NCBI RefSeq assembly: GCF_003363015.1
Contig: NZ_QRAP01000004.1
Coordinates: 340,505 to 404,504, forward strand
Direction: 5' to 3'
From: Enterobacillus tribolii
GTDB lineage: Bacteria > Pseudomonadota > Gammaproteobacteria > Enterobacterales > Enterobacteriaceae
Length of the DNA: 64,000 nt
Each line of letters opens with the position of its first letter. Positions within the stretch are counted from its first letter, which is position 1. Shown here piece by piece: positions 54,330 to 64,000 of this stretch. The notes under the pieces are model-generated. The model was not told the DNA's origin. It did not search any database and worked only from the letters and a program-made list of their open reading frames with translations. The position numbers were made by a program, and so were the translations under genes.

Positions 54330-55556
54330 TTAGCCGCCGAAATCATCCAGCATAATGTTTTCCTCTTCAACCCCCAGCTCGCGCAGCATCTTAATTACCG
54401 CAGCATTCATCACCGGCGGACCGCACATGTAAAACTCGCAGTCCTCCGGCGCCGGGTGGTCGCGCAGATAGTGTTCGAACAATACATTATGAATGAACCC
54501 GGTATAACCGTCCCAGTTATCCTCAGGCATCGGATCGGAAAGCGCCACGTTCCAGGTGAAGTTCGGGTTCTCCGCCTGAAGCTGGTTGAAATCGTCCACA
54601 TAGAACATTTCGCGCACCGAGCGCGCACCGTACCAGAAGCTGATCTTACGCTTGCTGTTCAGGCGGCGCAGTTGGTCGAAAATATGAGAACGCATCGGCG
54701 CCATGCCCGCGCCGCCACCGATGAATACCATCTCAGCCTCGGTGTCTTTGGCGAAAAATTCACCGAACGGTCCGGAAATGGTCACTTTATCACCCGGCTT
54801 CAGCGACCAGATGTACGAAGACATAATGCCCGGCGGTGCATCCGGCACGCCGGGAGGCGGCGTAGCGATACGCACGTTGAGCATGATTAACCCTTTTTCT
54901 TCCGGATAGTTCGCCATGGAATAAGCGCGCACCGTCGGCTCGCTGACCACAGACTCAAAGCGGAAAAGGTTAAACTTCTCCCAGTCGCCGCGATATTCCT
55001 GCGGCACGTCGAAATCGCTGTAACACACCCGGTGAGGTTCGCACTCAATCTGAATATAGCCGCCGGCGCGGAAAGGCACTTCTTCCCCTTCCGGCACGCG
55101 CAGACGCAGTTCCTTGATGAAGGTGGCGACGTTGTCATTGGAGATGACCTCGCACTCCCACTTCTTCACCCCGAAAATCTCTTCCGGCAGTTCGATTTTC
55201 ATATCCTGCTTCACGTTGACCTGGCAGGCCAGGCGACAACCTTCTTTCGCCTCACGCTTATTGATATGCGCCAGCTCGGTCGGCAGAATGTCGCCGCCGC
55301 CCTCTTTCACCGTTACCCGGCACTGGCCGCAGGAACCGCCGCCGCCACAGGCGGAGGAAACGAAAATCCCCTGGGACGACAGCACGTTAAGCAGTTTGTC
55401 TCCTGCCGGCGTATCAAACCCTTTTTCCGGGTCGCCATTAACATCAACATGAATATCGCCGGTATTAACCAGCTTTGATTTGGCGAACAAAATCATGATG
55501 GCCAGCGCCAGCACGATCAGGGTGAACATCACCACGCCAAGAATAATTGCTTGCAT
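54330..55556 (-). CDS. nqrF: Na+-NQR subunit F (NADH dehydrogenase, 2Fe-2S)
   Basis: NqrF is the NADH-oxidising entry subunit. The 408-residue product has an N-terminal membrane helix, a 2Fe-2S domain with ligands C70, C76, C79 and C111 (positions as in Vibrio), an FAD domain ([11 protein letters not shown]) and an NADH-binding domain ([15 protein letters not shown], ending [11 protein letters not shown]). It is the last catalytic subunit gene of the operon. Confidence 0.97.
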   Translation of the reverse strand: MQAIILGVVMFTLIVLALAIMILFAKSKLVNTGDIHVDVNGDPEKGFDTPAGDKLLNVLSSQGIFVSSACGGGGSCGQCRVTVKEGGGDILPTELAHINKREAKEGCRLACQVNVKQDMKIELPEEIFGVKKWECEVISNDNVATFIKELRLRVPEGEEVPFRAGGYIQIECEPHRVCYSDFDVPQEYRGDWEKFNLFRFESVVSEPTVRAYSMANYPEEKGLIMLNVRIATPPPGVPDAPPGIMSSYIWSLKPGDKVTISGPFGEFFAKDTEAEMVFIGGGAGMAPMRSHIFDQLRRLNSKRKISFWYGARSVREMFYVDDFNQLQAENPNFTWNVALSDPMPEDNWDGYTGFIHNVLFEHYLRDHPAPEDCEFYMCGPPVMNAAVIKMLRELGVEEENIMLDDFGG

Positions 55557-55574
55557 AGGTTCCTTCCGTCCTGT

Positions 55575-56171
55575 CTATAGGTGTACGCCAGAGAAGGACA
55601 TAAAGCCCAGCGCCATCAACCCCGTAGTAACAAATGTAATGCCCAGCCCGCGCAACCCGGCCGGCACCTCGGCGTACTTCATCCGCTCGCGGATCCCCGC
55701 CATCGCCACAATCGCCAGCGTCCAGCCAACGCCGGAGCCCACGCCGTAAACGATGGATTCCGGAAAGCTATAATCACGCTGAACCATAAACGAAACGCCG
55801 CCGAAAATGGCGCAGTTAACGGTGATTAGCGGCAAAAAGATGCCTAACGCGTTGTAAAGCGCCGGGAAGAAACGGTCGAGGATCATCTCCAGAATCTGTA
55901 CCAGCGCCGCAATAACCCCGATAAAGGTAATAAAGCTGAGGAAGCTCAGATCCACACCTTCCGCGATAGCGCCTTCACGCAGCACGTAGTGGTAGACCAG
56001 GTTATTGGCCGGTACTGAAATGCCCAGCACCACCGTTACCGCAATACCCAGGCCGAACGAGGTGGAGACTTTCTTGGACACGGCCAGGAAGGTACACATG
56101 CCGAGGAAGAAGGCCAGCGCCATGTTTTCCACGAACACGGCGCGCACGAACAAGCTGATATAATGTTCCAT
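55575..56171 (-). CDS. nqrE: Na+-NQR subunit E
   Basis: An integral membrane subunit of 198 residues with six hydrophobic helices, homologous to RnfA. It carries the cysteine of the intramembrane iron site ([12 protein letters not shown]) and the paired VNCAIFGG segment. It lies 3 bases after nqrD and 18 bases before nqrF. Confidence 0.96.
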   Translation of the reverse strand: MEHYISLFVRAVFVENMALAFFLGMCTFLAVSKKVSTSFGLGIAVTVVLGISVPANNLVYHYVLREGAIAEGVDLSFLSFITFIGVIAALVQILEMILDRFFPALYNALGIFLPLITVNCAIFGGVSFMVQRDYSFPESIVYGVGSGVGWTLAIVAMAGIRERMKYAEVPAGLRGLGITFVTTGLMALGFMSFSGVHL

Positions 56172-56174
56172 CGC

Positions 56175-56804
56175 TTACTCCTTCTCGACCTGGTCAGGCT
56201 TCAGGGTCCGCAAAACCCAAATCAGCATGCCGATGATAAAGAAAGCGCTGGGCGCCAGCAGGAACAGGCCATTAGGCTGATACCAGCCGCCGTTCTGCAC
56301 GCTCTCCAGCACGGTGACGCCAAACAGCTTGCCGGAGCCGAACAGTTCACGCAGGAAGCCGACCAGAATCAGGATCACGCCGTAGCCCAGGCCGTTGCCG
56401 ATACCGTCCATAAAACTCTCCAGCGGCGGCGCTTTCATCGCGTACGCCTCAGCGCGCCCCATCACGATACAGTTGGTGATAATCAGGCCAACGAATACCG
56501 AAAGCTGCTTGGAGATCTCATAGGCATAGGCGCGCAGAATCTGATCCACCACGATCACCAGCGACGCGATAATCGTCATCTGCACAATGATACGTACGCT
56601 GTTGGGAATATGGTGACGAATCAACGAAATGAAGAAGTTGGAGAACGCCGTCACCAGCGTTACCGCAATGGTCATCACCAGCGCGGTTTCCAGCTTGGTC
56701 GTCACCGCCAGCGCGGAACACACGCCCAATACCTGTAATGCAATCGGGTTATTATCCAGCAGCGGCCCCAGCAGGACTTTTTTTATCTCTTTGCTATCAG
56801 CCAT
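56175..56804 (-). CDS. nqrD: Na+-NQR subunit D
   Basis: An integral membrane subunit of 209 residues, homologous to RnfE, forming the Fe-binding membrane core with NqrE. It contains [14 protein letters not shown] and the [12 protein letters not shown] segment, each with one cysteine. The start overlaps nqrC by 8 bases. Confidence 0.96.
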   Translation of the reverse strand: MADSKEIKKVLLGPLLDNNPIALQVLGVCSALAVTTKLETALVMTIAVTLVTAFSNFFISLIRHHIPNSVRIIVQMTIIASLVIVVDQILRAYAYEISKQLSVFVGLIITNCIVMGRAEAYAMKAPPLESFMDGIGNGLGYGVILILVGFLRELFGSGKLFGVTVLESVQNGGWYQPNGLFLLAPSAFFIIGMLIWVLRTLKPDQVEKE

Positions 56805-57597
56805 TGTTTAAAGCTCCTTCGCGCACACGTTGCAGGAAAGGACCGTAACCGTTCTCCCCCATCCAGAAATCAAAGATGTGCTGCACGCCATTCGCCGTCA
56901 GGGTCGCCCCCGACAGCCCGTCAACCGCATGGGGATCGTTCGGGTTCGCGCTGCCTTTCACCACGCGCATAGCGGGTTTGCCCTGCTCGTTAAACAACTG
57001 CTTGCCCACCCACTTGGCGCGCCACAGCGGGTTTTCAATCTCACCGCCCAGCCCCGGCGTTTCGCCGTGCTCATAGAACGTCAGGCCCTTGATGGTATCG
57101 CCGTCGACGCCGACTGCGACAAACGCGTACATCACCGACCACAAGCCGTTGCCGTAAACCGGCAGCACGATCTGACTGATCCCGCCCTGCTCATTTTTGA
57201 CCAGATAAACTTCCGCCAGATTACTGCGCCGGCGGATGTTGGCGACGTCCTGCTCCGGCGTCAGCGCAATGCTGGTTTCCGGATCTTTGGCGGCGTGTGC
57301 GGCGTCGAACGCCGCGACGTCGCCGGCAACGAACTCGCCGCTGTGCAAATCAAGCAGGCGTGGTTCGATACGTGATTCAAACAGGCTCTGTACCTGTTCC
57401 TGATCGAGCTTGCCCTGCGCCAAATCCGCCACCACCAAAATATTGCGCTGCTTATCCAGCAGCTTTTGCACTTCCTGGCGCGGTTTCAGCCCGACGGCGG
57501 CGCCGGCCACGATCACCGAGCACACCAGGCACAGGATCACCACCACGGCCAGCGTCCTGCCGATGCTGTCGTTTTGCTTCACGATTTCCTTAGCCAC
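56797..57597 (-). CDS. nqrC: Na+-NQR subunit C (covalent FMN)
   Basis: NqrC has a single N-terminal membrane helix and a periplasmic domain with FMN bound to the threonine of SGAT ([12 protein letters not shown], near 229). The product is 266 residues from GTG 57597, which has GGAGG about 8 bases upstream and overlaps the end of nqrB by 8 bases. An in-frame ATG 19 codons upstream lies inside nqrB and is rejected. It overlaps nqrD by 8 bases. Confidence 0.95.
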   Translation of the reverse strand: MAKEIVKQNDSIGRTLAVVVILCLVCSVIVAGAAVGLKPRQEVQKLLDKQRNILVVADLAQGKLDQEQVQSLFESRIEPRLLDLHSGEFVAGDVAAFDAAHAAKDPETSIALTPEQDVANIRRRSNLAEVYLVKNEQGGISQIVLPVYGNGLWSVMYAFVAVGVDGDTIKGLTFYEHGETPGLGGEIENPLWRAKWVGKQLFNEQGKPAMRVVKGSANPNDPHAVDGLSGATLTANGVQHIFDFWMGENGYGPFLQRVREGALNNG

Positions 57598-58828
57598 GCG
57601 CTTTCCTCCGCTTGATGTTGGCCCGCACCACCAGGTAGTCGAACAGAGGCGCAAACAGGTTGGCGAACAGGATGGCCAGCATCATGCCCTCCGGATAGGC
57701 CGGGTTCATCACCCGCACCAGCACGCACATCACGCCGATCAGAATGCCGTACCACCACTTTCCTTTGTTGGTAAACGCGGCGGACACCGGGTCGGTCGCC
57801 ATAAAAAACATACCGAAGGCGAAACCGCCCAGTACCAGATGCCAATACCAGGGCATGGCGAACATCGGGTTGGAATCGGAACCCGCAACGTTAAACAGCG
57901 TGGCGCTGAGCACCATGCCAATCATCACGCCGGCCACAATGCGCCATGACGCTACGCGGCCGAAGATGATAATCAGGCCGCCGATCAACAGCATCAGGGT
58001 TGAGGTTTCACCGATGGAGCCGGGAATATTGCCGAGGAACGCATCCATCCAACTGATGGACTGACCGGTCAGGGTATTGACCATGCCGCTCTGCCCCGCC
58101 GCACTCCACTGCGCCAGCGGCGTCGCGCCGGAAAAGCCATCGGCGGCGGTCCACACCAGATCGCCGGAAATCTGCGCCGGGTAAGCAAAAAACAGGAAAG
58201 CCCTGCCTGCCAGCGCCGGGTTCAGGAAGTTACGTCCCGTTCCGCCAAAAATTTCTTTCGCGATCACCACGCCGAACGAGATCCCCAGCGCAGCCTGCCA
58301 CAGCGGCAGCGTCGGCGGGACGATCAGGGCGAAAAGGATCGAGGTAACGAAAAAGCCTTCGTTAATTTCGTGCTTGCGGATAATCGCAAACAAGACTTCC
58401 CAGAATCCGCCCACCACGAACGCTACAGCGTAAATCGGCAGGAAGTAGATGGCGCCCAGCGTCATCATACTGAGCCATCCGGCATCAGGGTGCAGACCGG
58501 CGCCCAGCATTTCCGCCAGCCGGTAATGCCAGTCGCCGGCGATAACCTGCATCAGCGCCTCGCCCTGATACAGATGATTCAGCGCGGCAATGGTCTGGTG
58601 CCCGACGTTATACATGCCCCAGAACATGGCCGGGAATACCGCCAGCCAAACCAAAATCATCATGCGTTTGAGGTCAATGGCGTCGCGGACGTGGGAAGCC
58701 CCGCGCGTAACATGACCGGGGGTATACATGATGGTGGCCACCGCCTCATACAGCGGATAGTAGCGCTGCAGCTTGCCGCCATCTTCGAAGTGATGCCCCA
58801 TGTTTTCAATAAAACGTTTCAGTCCCAT
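57590..58828 (-). CDS. nqrB: Na+-NQR subunit B (covalent FMN, riboflavin)
   Basis: NqrB is the largest membrane subunit, carrying riboflavin and a covalent FMN on the threonine of SGAT ([12 protein letters not shown]), and part of the Na+ path. The 412-residue product has about ten hydrophobic helices and the conserved [20 protein letters not shown] and [17 protein letters not shown] segments. It lies 3 bases after nqrA. Confidence 0.97.
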   Translation of the reverse strand: MGLKRFIENMGHHFEDGGKLQRYYPLYEAVATIMYTPGHVTRGASHVRDAIDLKRMMILVWLAVFPAMFWGMYNVGHQTIAALNHLYQGEALMQVIAGDWHYRLAEMLGAGLHPDAGWLSMMTLGAIYFLPIYAVAFVVGGFWEVLFAIIRKHEINEGFFVTSILFALIVPPTLPLWQAALGISFGVVIAKEIFGGTGRNFLNPALAGRAFLFFAYPAQISGDLVWTAADGFSGATPLAQWSAAGQSGMVNTLTGQSISWMDAFLGNIPGSIGETSTLMLLIGGLIIIFGRVASWRIVAGVMIGMVLSATLFNVAGSDSNPMFAMPWYWHLVLGGFAFGMFFMATDPVSAAFTNKGKWWYGILIGVMCVLVRVMNPAYPEGMMLAILFANLFAPLFDYLVVRANIKRRKARG

Positions 58829-58831
58829 GGA

Positions 58832-60184
58832 TTATCCTTCCTGCTCGATGGTGGTCAGAATGTCGCGCAACACCGGGCCATATTCATACTTTCCGGGGCA
58901 GACGAAGGTGCACAGCGCCAGATCTTCTTCATCCAGCTCCAGGCAGCCCAGCGTTTGCGCGCCGTCGGCATCGCCGGACAGCAGGTCGCGCAATAACATG
59001 GTAGGAAGAATATCGAGGGGCATTACCCGTTCATAGTTGCCAATCGGCACCATCGCACGCGCGCCGCCGTTGGTATCTGTAGTGAATGAGAACAGTTTAT
59101 GACGCAGAAAGTGTCCGAGCGTGGTGCGCGTAACGGAAAACTTGTCGCTTCCCGGCATCATCCAGCCAAACAGCTCTTTTTCCCGCCCTTCTTTCACCAC
59201 CGAAACCTGATGGTGAAAACGACCGAGAAACGCCAGGCTGCCCACGGCACGCACGCCGCTCAGCACCGAACCGGAAATGATGCGGTTTTCGCCTTCTTTC
59301 AGGCGACCGGCTGTCAGTTCGTCAGTGCTTGCTCCCAGGCGGGTACGCAGCAGTACGGGATGATTCACCTGCGGGCCGCCAAGGGCGATGACCCGATCGG
59401 TGTACAGCTCACCGGTGGTAAACAGCTTACCTACGGCGATCACGTCCTGATAGCCAATGTGCCATACCGTCTTTTTCTCGCTGACCGGTTCCAGGAAGTG
59501 AATGTGAGTACCGACTAATCCCGCGGGATGCGGGCCGCTGAACTCATTGAACGTCACGTTATCCGCGCAACGCCCCTGCAGCCCGGCGCCGGCCTGTTGG
59601 CACACGTACAGCTTGCCCGCCGTCAGGCGGCTCAGCACGGTCAGGCCCTGGAAGAACGCTTCTTTTTCCGCCGCGATGACGATCTGGGGATCGCCGGCCA
59701 GCGGCTGCGTATCCATCACGCTGACGAAAATCGCGGCGGGAATGCTGCCCGGCGCAGGCGTTTTACTGAACGGGCGGGTGCGCAGTGCGGTCCAGAGGCC
59801 GGAGGCCAGCAAATTACGCTCCACCAGCCCGCGATCCAGCGTCGCCAGCTCATCCGGCGCATACTGGTCAAAACGCAACGATTCCGCGTCGTCGGCGCCG
59901 GCGGTATCAATCACCACCGATTCCAGCACCCGTTTTTCCCCGCGGTTAACCGCGGCAATCACGCCGCTGGCGGGGGCGGTAAAACGTACTCCCGGCGTTT
60001 TCTTGTCTTCAAACAGCAATTGCCCTTTGAGAACCCGGTCACCCTCTTTTATCGCCATAGCAGGACGCATACCGATATAGTCTCCGCCCAACACGGCTAC
60101 ATACCGGATAACGCCCCCCTCTTCAATCACGGGAGAAGGTGCGCCCGCAATAGGGAGGTTAAGTCCTTTTCTTATTTTAATCAT
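58832..60184 (-). CDS. nqrA: Na+-NQR subunit A
   Basis: NqrA is the peripheral cytosolic subunit of the Na+-pumping NADH:quinone oxidoreductase. The product is 450 residues from ATG 60184 ([20 protein letters not shown]), close to the 446 of Vibrio. The frame is open for 29 more codons with another ATG eight codons upstream; neither start has a strong ribosome site, so 60184 is chosen by homology. It is the first gene of the eight-gene unit nqrABCDEF-apbE-nqrM. Confidence 0.95.
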   Translation of the reverse strand: MIKIRKGLNLPIAGAPSPVIEEGGVIRYVAVLGGDYIGMRPAMAIKEGDRVLKGQLLFEDKKTPGVRFTAPASGVIAAVNRGEKRVLESVVIDTAGADDAESLRFDQYAPDELATLDRGLVERNLLASGLWTALRTRPFSKTPAPGSIPAAIFVSVMDTQPLAGDPQIVIAAEKEAFFQGLTVLSRLTAGKLYVCQQAGAGLQGRCADNVTFNEFSGPHPAGLVGTHIHFLEPVSEKKTVWHIGYQDVIAVGKLFTTGELYTDRVIALGGPQVNHPVLLRTRLGASTDELTAGRLKEGENRIISGSVLSGVRAVGSLAFLGRFHHQVSVVKEGREKELFGWMMPGSDKFSVTRTTLGHFLRHKLFSFTTDTNGGARAMVPIGNYERVMPLDILPTMLLRDLLSGDADGAQTLGCLELDEEDLALCTFVCPGKYEYGPVLRDILTTIEQEG

Positions 60185-60649
60185 GGTGTTGTCTGTCGTT
60201 GTCGTCATGATGCGTGATGCGCCCCGTTCAGAGAGACAGGAAGTAAGCATTTGCTTGCCTGGACGGAGCATGAAATTGCCCGGGCTACACGGAAAACACG
60301 CATTCCGGCAGGGAATTCAACCCGGTTTGGTTCAATATGATGGCGGTTGTGCATGGCATCAGCCATTCACCAGCAAACTTTATGATTAGCCATTCATTGG
60401 TAAATTCTATCATTTTGTCGCTCCGGCACCAGTAATAATGCCGCAGGAAAGTGAACTTAAACGCAGAAATAGCGAGGTTTTTTGCGGGGGTAATTCCTAT
60501 TTCTATTATTTATTCACATTACATCTATTTTTTATGAAAAAGTGCTCCCCCTTTGGCCCGTTCCTGCTTTACACTGGCGCAGTTTGGGGTAATGTCAACA
60601 GGCGAAGTCTGAAGACGCCGTTAGATTTTCGTTATTTGCAGGAACATAA
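60185..60649. other. Divergent promoter region of nqrA and dpaA
   Basis: About 465 bases with no credible gene on either strand. It holds a plausible plus-strand promoter (60568-60595) for dpaA, and the nqr promoter must lie near 60200-60480 on the minus strand. No operator is recognised with confidence. Confidence 0.6.
60568..60595 (+). promoter_or_regulatory. Candidate sigma-70 promoter of dpaA
   Basis: TTTACA, a 16-base spacer and TAATGT lie about 55 bases upstream of the start codon. It is a motif match only. Confidence 0.4.
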
Positions 60650-61384
60650 ATGGGCAAACTTTCAGCCTTTCTGGTGGCGGTATTGGCGCTGCCGTTAATT
60701 TCGTGCTCTTCTTCGGCCAGCGAGCAGTCCGTGGCGGCGAACCCGGTGCCCGTGGTTAAACAGCAGGCGCTGGGGCAGCCGGTATATATTCAGGTCTTTA
60801 AAGAAGAACGTACGCTGGAATTGTACGCGAAGCTACAAGGGAAATATCAGCTGGTTGACAGTTACCGCATCTGCAAGTTCTCCGGCGGACTTGGCCCCAA
60901 GCGCACCGAAGGCGATTTAAAAAGCCCGGAAGGTTTTTATCAGGCCACGATGAGCCAGTTGAAGCCGGACAGCCGATATTATCAGGCTATAAACATTGGC
61001 TTCCCTAATGAGTTCGATCGGGCCCACGGTTATTCCGGGAAATATTTGATGATTCACGGCGATTGTGTTTCCGTCGGCTGTTACGCAATGACCGATGCTT
61101 ATATTGCCGAAATTTATCGTTACGTTAACAGCGCATTAATCAACGGACAACCGGCAGTAAATATCAGCATTTATCCTTTCCGCATGACGGAAAAAAATAT
61201 GCAACGCCATCGTAACTCTTCCTATTATTCATTCTGGAAACAGTTACAGCCGGCTTACGCCTATTTTAATGAATACCGGCAGGCGCCGCAGGTAGACGTA
61301 TTTAACGGGCAATATGTGGTTAACCGTCCGCCGATGCTCAGCGGACAGAGTCCCTCACAGCTGGCGTTCGCCAAACAGGAATAA
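60650..61384 (+). CDS. dpaA: Peptidoglycan meso-DAP protein amidase DpaA (YafK/LdtF)
   Basis: A 244-residue YkuD-domain protein. E. coli DpaA (YafK, LdtF) cleaves the link between Braun's lipoprotein and diaminopimelate, releasing Lpp from the cell wall. The catalytic motif HG-x5-GC is present (H136 in MIHGDCVSVGC, Cys 144). The N-terminus has a signal sequence with LISC that could be a lipobox, so it may be periplasmic or lipid-anchored. It overlaps the 3' end of convergent yafJ by 30 bases. Confidence 0.9.
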   Translation: MGKLSAFLVAVLALPLISCSSSASEQSVAANPVPVVKQQALGQPVYIQVFKEERTLELYAKLQGKYQLVDSYRICKFSGGLGPKRTEGDLKSPEGFYQATMSQLKPDSRYYQAINIGFPNEFDRAHGYSGKYLMIHGDCVSVGCYAMTDAYIAEIYRYVNSALINGQPAVNISIYPFRMTEKNMQRHRNSSYYSFWKQLQPAYAYFNEYRQAPQVDVFNGQYVVNRPPMLSGQSPSQLAFAKQE

Positions 61385-62122
61385 CGCATAATCACCCGGC
61401 ATTATCGTGTTCCAGTGTTCGTCCCCGGTCAGCGGCCGGGTGGCGATCACGGTCACCACGTCATCCGGCGTCGTCTGGCGCTGAAAATCGATTTCCACGT
61501 CTTCATCCAGCAGGGTCGCCTTACCGAACGGCGCTCTGCGGGTTATCCAGCACAGATTGGTCGAGCAGTACGCCATCACGAAACGCCCGTCTGATAACAG
61601 CATATTGAACACGCCCATTGCCCGCAGTTGATCCGCGCAGCGAGAAATGAAACGGAACACCGCCGGCCAGTTACCCGGCGTTCTGGGGTAGCGTTTTACC
61701 AGCTGATTCAGCAGCCAGCAAAAGGCGTATTCGCTGTCGGTCTGCCCCACCGGACGGAAATTCCCGGTATCCAGCCGTTTGTAGCCCTTCAGTTGCCCGT
61801 TATGGGCAAACGTCCAGTTGCGCCCCCACAGCTCGCGGGTAAAAGGATGAGTATTCTCCAGCGCCACCACACCACGGTTGGCCTGGCGGATATGGGAAAT
61901 GACCGCGCAGGATTTTATCGGATACTCCTGCACCAGCCTGGCAATGGGCGAATTGAAGCTCGGCAGGGGGTCCTTAAAGGTCCGGCAACCGTTGCCCTCA
62001 TAGAACGTAATTCCCCAGCCATCCTTGTGCGGCCCGGTGCGCCCGCCGCGTTGCACCAGACCGGTGAAACTGAAGCAAATATCCGTGGGAACATTGGCGC
62101 TCATTCCCAACAACTCACACAT
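61355..62122 (-). CDS. yafJ: Class II glutamine amidotransferase YafJ
   Basis: A 255-residue N-terminal-nucleophile amidotransferase with Cys 2 as nucleophile (MCELLGMSANVP). Motifs HIRQANRGVVALENTHPF, WTFAHNGQL and GQTDSEYAFCWLL are conserved. The start at 62122 is required to place the catalytic Cys at position 2, although the frame stays open for 35 more codons. Its partner reaction is unknown. It lies 79 bases after gmhA and overlaps dpaA tail to tail by 30 bases. Confidence 0.93.
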   Translation of the reverse strand: MCELLGMSANVPTDICFSFTGLVQRGGRTGPHKDGWGITFYEGNGCRTFKDPLPSFNSPIARLVQEYPIKSCAVISHIRQANRGVVALENTHPFTRELWGRNWTFAHNGQLKGYKRLDTGNFRPVGQTDSEYAFCWLLNQLVKRYPRTPGNWPAVFRFISRCADQLRAMGVFNMLLSDGRFVMAYCSTNLCWITRRAPFGKATLLDEDVEIDFQRQTTPDDVVTVIATRPLTGDEHWNTIMPGDYALFLFGERQL

Positions 62123-62201
62123 GACCGCTCTCCTTAACAACGGCAATCGCGGAGGATCGCACAAAGGGAAATTAACGGAACGTCCCTGTTCGCCATCACG
62201 A

Positions 62202-62783
62202 TCAGCCTTTGACCATTTCCTTTTCAATCAACTGAATCAGGATATGGATGGCTTTGATGTGGATCTCCTGAATCCGGTCGGCATAGCCGAAGTGCGGCAC
62301 GCGGATTTCCACATCGGCGCTGCCCGCCATCTTACCGCCGTCTTTACCGGTCAGGGTAATAACCTTCATCCCTTTGGCGCGGGCTGCTTCGATGGCCTTA
62401 ATGATGTTGCCGGAGTTGCCCGACGTAGAAATGCCCAGCAATACGTCGCCTTCACGCCCTACCGCCTCGACGTAGCGGGAGAACACGTAGTCGTAACCGA
62501 AGTCATTACTGACGCAGGAAAGGTGGCTCGGATCGGAAATAGCGATGGCCGGATAACCCGGACGGTTTTCGCGATAACGCCCGGTCAGCTCTTCGGCAAA
62601 GTGCATGGCGTCGCAGTGGGAGCCGCCGTTGCCGCAGGAAAGCACCTTCCCGCCGGCCTTAAACGCATCCGCCAACAGCACGGCGGCACGCTGGATGGCG
62701 TCGATATTGGCATCGTCGCTCAGAAAGTTTTGCAGCGTATCCGCCGCTTCATTCAGTTCGCTACGAATCAGATCGTGGTACAT
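62202..62783 (-). CDS. gmhA: Phosphoheptose isomerase GmhA (LpcA)
   Basis: GmhA converts sedoheptulose 7-phosphate to D-glycero-D-manno-heptose 7-phosphate, the first step to the heptose of the LPS inner core. The 193-residue SIS-domain protein shows the phosphate-binding [10 protein letters not shown], the zinc ligands in [11 protein letters not shown] (H61, E65), [10 protein letters not shown] and the C-terminal EIHIKAIH. It is upstream of yafJ and divergent from fadE. Confidence 0.97.
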   Translation of the reverse strand: MYHDLIRSELNEAADTLQNFLSDDANIDAIQRAAVLLADAFKAGGKVLSCGNGGSHCDAMHFAEELTGRYRENRPGYPAIAISDPSHLSCVSNDFGYDYVFSRYVEAVGREGDVLLGISTSGNSGNIIKAIEAARAKGMKVITLTGKDGGKMAGSADVEIRVPHFGYADRIQEIHIKAIHILIQLIEKEMVKG

Positions 62784-63087
62784 GGCTGCCTCTTAGGTTT
62801 GATAAATCAATCTCCGGCAGTGTAACGGATTGGCTACGGAGCGAGAAGTATTCCCGTAGCTAAGCGCAATTTTGCTAACAGAATGTCTTCTTTCCCCCAG
62901 GAACCGACTGTGTACCGAAACCTTGCCGCACCGGCTGTTTTTTACAAATTTGGTTCTGATTTGTGATCTAAATTGTAATTCAATTGTAAAATTATTGATA
63001 AATCCAAATTCATCAACTACAACCTAAGTACATACAAACAGGTCAGACCTCTTACAACTTAGCATTCGGGATGCTCGGGAGCCTATT
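62784..63087. other. Divergent promoter region of gmhA and fadE
   Basis: About 300 AT-rich bases without a gene. The right end carries a FadR-like operator (63037-63053); promoters for both flanking genes must be here. Confidence 0.6.
63037..63053. promoter_or_regulatory. Candidate FadR operator upstream of fadE
   Basis: AACAGGTCAGACCTCTT has the dyad AGGT-CAG-ACCT and resembles the FadR consensus AnCTGGTCnGACnnGTT. It ends 34 bases before the fadE start, where a repressor of fatty-acid degradation would act. FadE in E. coli is under FadR control. Confidence 0.65.
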
Positions 63088-64000
63088 ATGATGGTTGTCA
63101 GTATTATTCTGTTTATCGCGGTGCTGGGCGCGCTGTTTTACCACCGCCTCAGCCTCTATACCGGCGGCGCCATACTGCTGCTTTACACCGCAGCGATGGG
63201 GGCTATCGGCCTTTGGTCTTACTGGGCGCTGCTGCCGCTGGCGATTATTTTGCTGCCATTGCTGTTTTCTCCGCTGCGCCGTTCGTTGATCTCCGCGCCG
63301 GCGCTGAGCGCCTTCCGCAAAGTGATGCCGCCGATGTCGCGTACGGAAAAAGAGGCGATTGAAGCAGGCACTACCTGGTGGGAAGGCGAGCTGTTTCAGG
63401 GCAATCCTGACTGGCAGAAGCTGCATAACTACCCGAAGCCGGTGCTGACGGAAGAAGAACAGGCGTTCCTCGACGGCCCGGTAGAAGAAGCCTGCCGCAT
63501 GGCGAATGACTTCGAAATCACCCATGAGCTGGCGGACCTGCCGCCGGAGCTGTGGGCGTATCTGAAAGAGCACCGCTTCTTCGCCATGATCATTAAGAAA
63601 GAGTACGGCGGTCTGGAGTTCTCGGCGTATGCGCAGTCACGCGTGCTGCAAAAGCTGGCCGGTATCTCAGGCATTTTGGCTATTACCGTCGGCGTGCCTA
63701 ACTCACTCGGGCCGGGCGAACTCTTGCAACACTACGGCACCGAAGATCAGAAGAATCATTACCTGCCGCGCCTGGCGCGTGGTCAGGAGATCCCCTGCTT
63801 TGCCCTGACCAGCCCGGAAGCCGGCTCCGATGCCGGCGCCATTCCTGATACCGGCGTCGTTTGCATGGGCGAATGGCAGGGTAAACAAACGTTAGGGATG
63901 CGCCTGACCTGGAACAAGCGCTACATTACGCTGGCGCCGATCGCCACCGTGCTGGGGCTGGCGTTTAAACTTTCCGATCCGGATCGGTTGCTGGGCGGTG
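63088..64000 (+). CDS. fadE: Acyl-CoA dehydrogenase FadE, 3' end cut by window edge
   Basis: FadE catalyses the first oxidation step of beta-oxidation. About 304 codons of a protein usually near 814 residues are present. The product starts [20 protein letters not shown]. It has two to three N-terminal hydrophobic helices typical of FadE, then the acyl-CoA dehydrogenase domain ([34 protein letters not shown]). The start codon pair ATGATG follows GGGAG. It is divergent from gmhA with a FadR-like site between, the same arrangement as in E. coli. Confidence 0.95.
   Translation, partial: MMVVSIILFIAVLGALFYHRLSLYTGGAILLLYTAAMGAIGLWSYWALLPLAIILLPLLFSPLRRSLISAPALSAFRKVMPPMSRTEKEAIEAGTTWWEGELFQGNPDWQKLHNYPKPVLTEEEQAFLDGPVEEACRMANDFEITHELADLPPELWAYLKEHRFFAMIIKKEYGGLEFSAYAQSRVLQKLAGISGILAITVGVPNSLGPGELLQHYGTEDQKNHYLPRLARGQEIPCFALTSPEAGSDAGAIPDTGVVCMGEWQGKQTLGMRLTWNKRYITLAPIATVLGLAFKLSDPDRLLGG

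Overview
The window is a stretch of chromosome from a gamma-proteobacterium of the order Enterobacterales. The backbone gene content and order (htpG, recR, ybaB, dnaX, apt, priC, mscK, acrR/acrAB, tomB-hha, then thrW, proBA, crl, frsA, gpt, pepD, dinB, nqrABCDEF-apbE-nqrM, dpaA, yafJ, gmhA, fadE) fits this group. A Na+-translocating NQR, an RsmS-like regulator and the absence of phoE between crl and proB point away from the Escherichia/Salmonella group and towards the Pectobacteriaceae/Yersiniaceae. I cannot name the genus from the sequence alone.

Layout. (1) 1-21.6 kb is conserved backbone. It holds the chaperone htpG with a heat-shock promoter, recombination and replication genes (recR, ybaB, dnaX with its programmed frameshift, priC), apt, the large mechanosensitive channel mscK, and the acrR/acrAB efflux locus with its operator. 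A zinc-starvation block follows: alternative ribosomal proteins L31B and L36B next to a zinc/manganese-type ABC importer. Both carry the same 20-bp Zur-like box. tomB-hha closes this part. An Ail-like outer membrane protein (between dnaX and apt) and a GlsB-type membrane protein (between priC and rsmS) are extra genes relative to E. coli.

(2) 21.6-43.9 kb is accessory and visibly richer in A+T. It contains a GNAT/YoaP acetyltransferase, two tandem LuxR-type regulators, a LysR regulator, a lone FimB-type tyrosine recombinase, and an 11-gene, 13.4-kb citrate-lyase operon (40795 down to 27354) with a divergent LysR gene. The operon joins complete citrate lyase machinery (citCDEFXG) to a PrpF/YbhH-type isomerase, an MFS carrier, a fumarylacetoacetase-fold enzyme, an alpha/beta hydrolase, a second-type AcnB aconitase and a DASS carrier. 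I infer an aconitate degradation route: trans-aconitate to cis-aconitate to citrate to acetate plus oxaloacetate to pyruvate. The region ends with a small cluster resembling T6SS/Rhs-associated orphan immunity genes, next to a tRNA-Thr gene.

(3) 43.9-64 kb is backbone again: tRNA-Thr(CGU), curA, proBA, crl, frsA, gpt, pepD, dinB, the complete nqrABCDEF operon with its maturation genes apbE and nqrM, the murein hydrolase dpaA, yafJ, gmhA and the 5' part of fadE. htpG and fadE are cut by the window edges.
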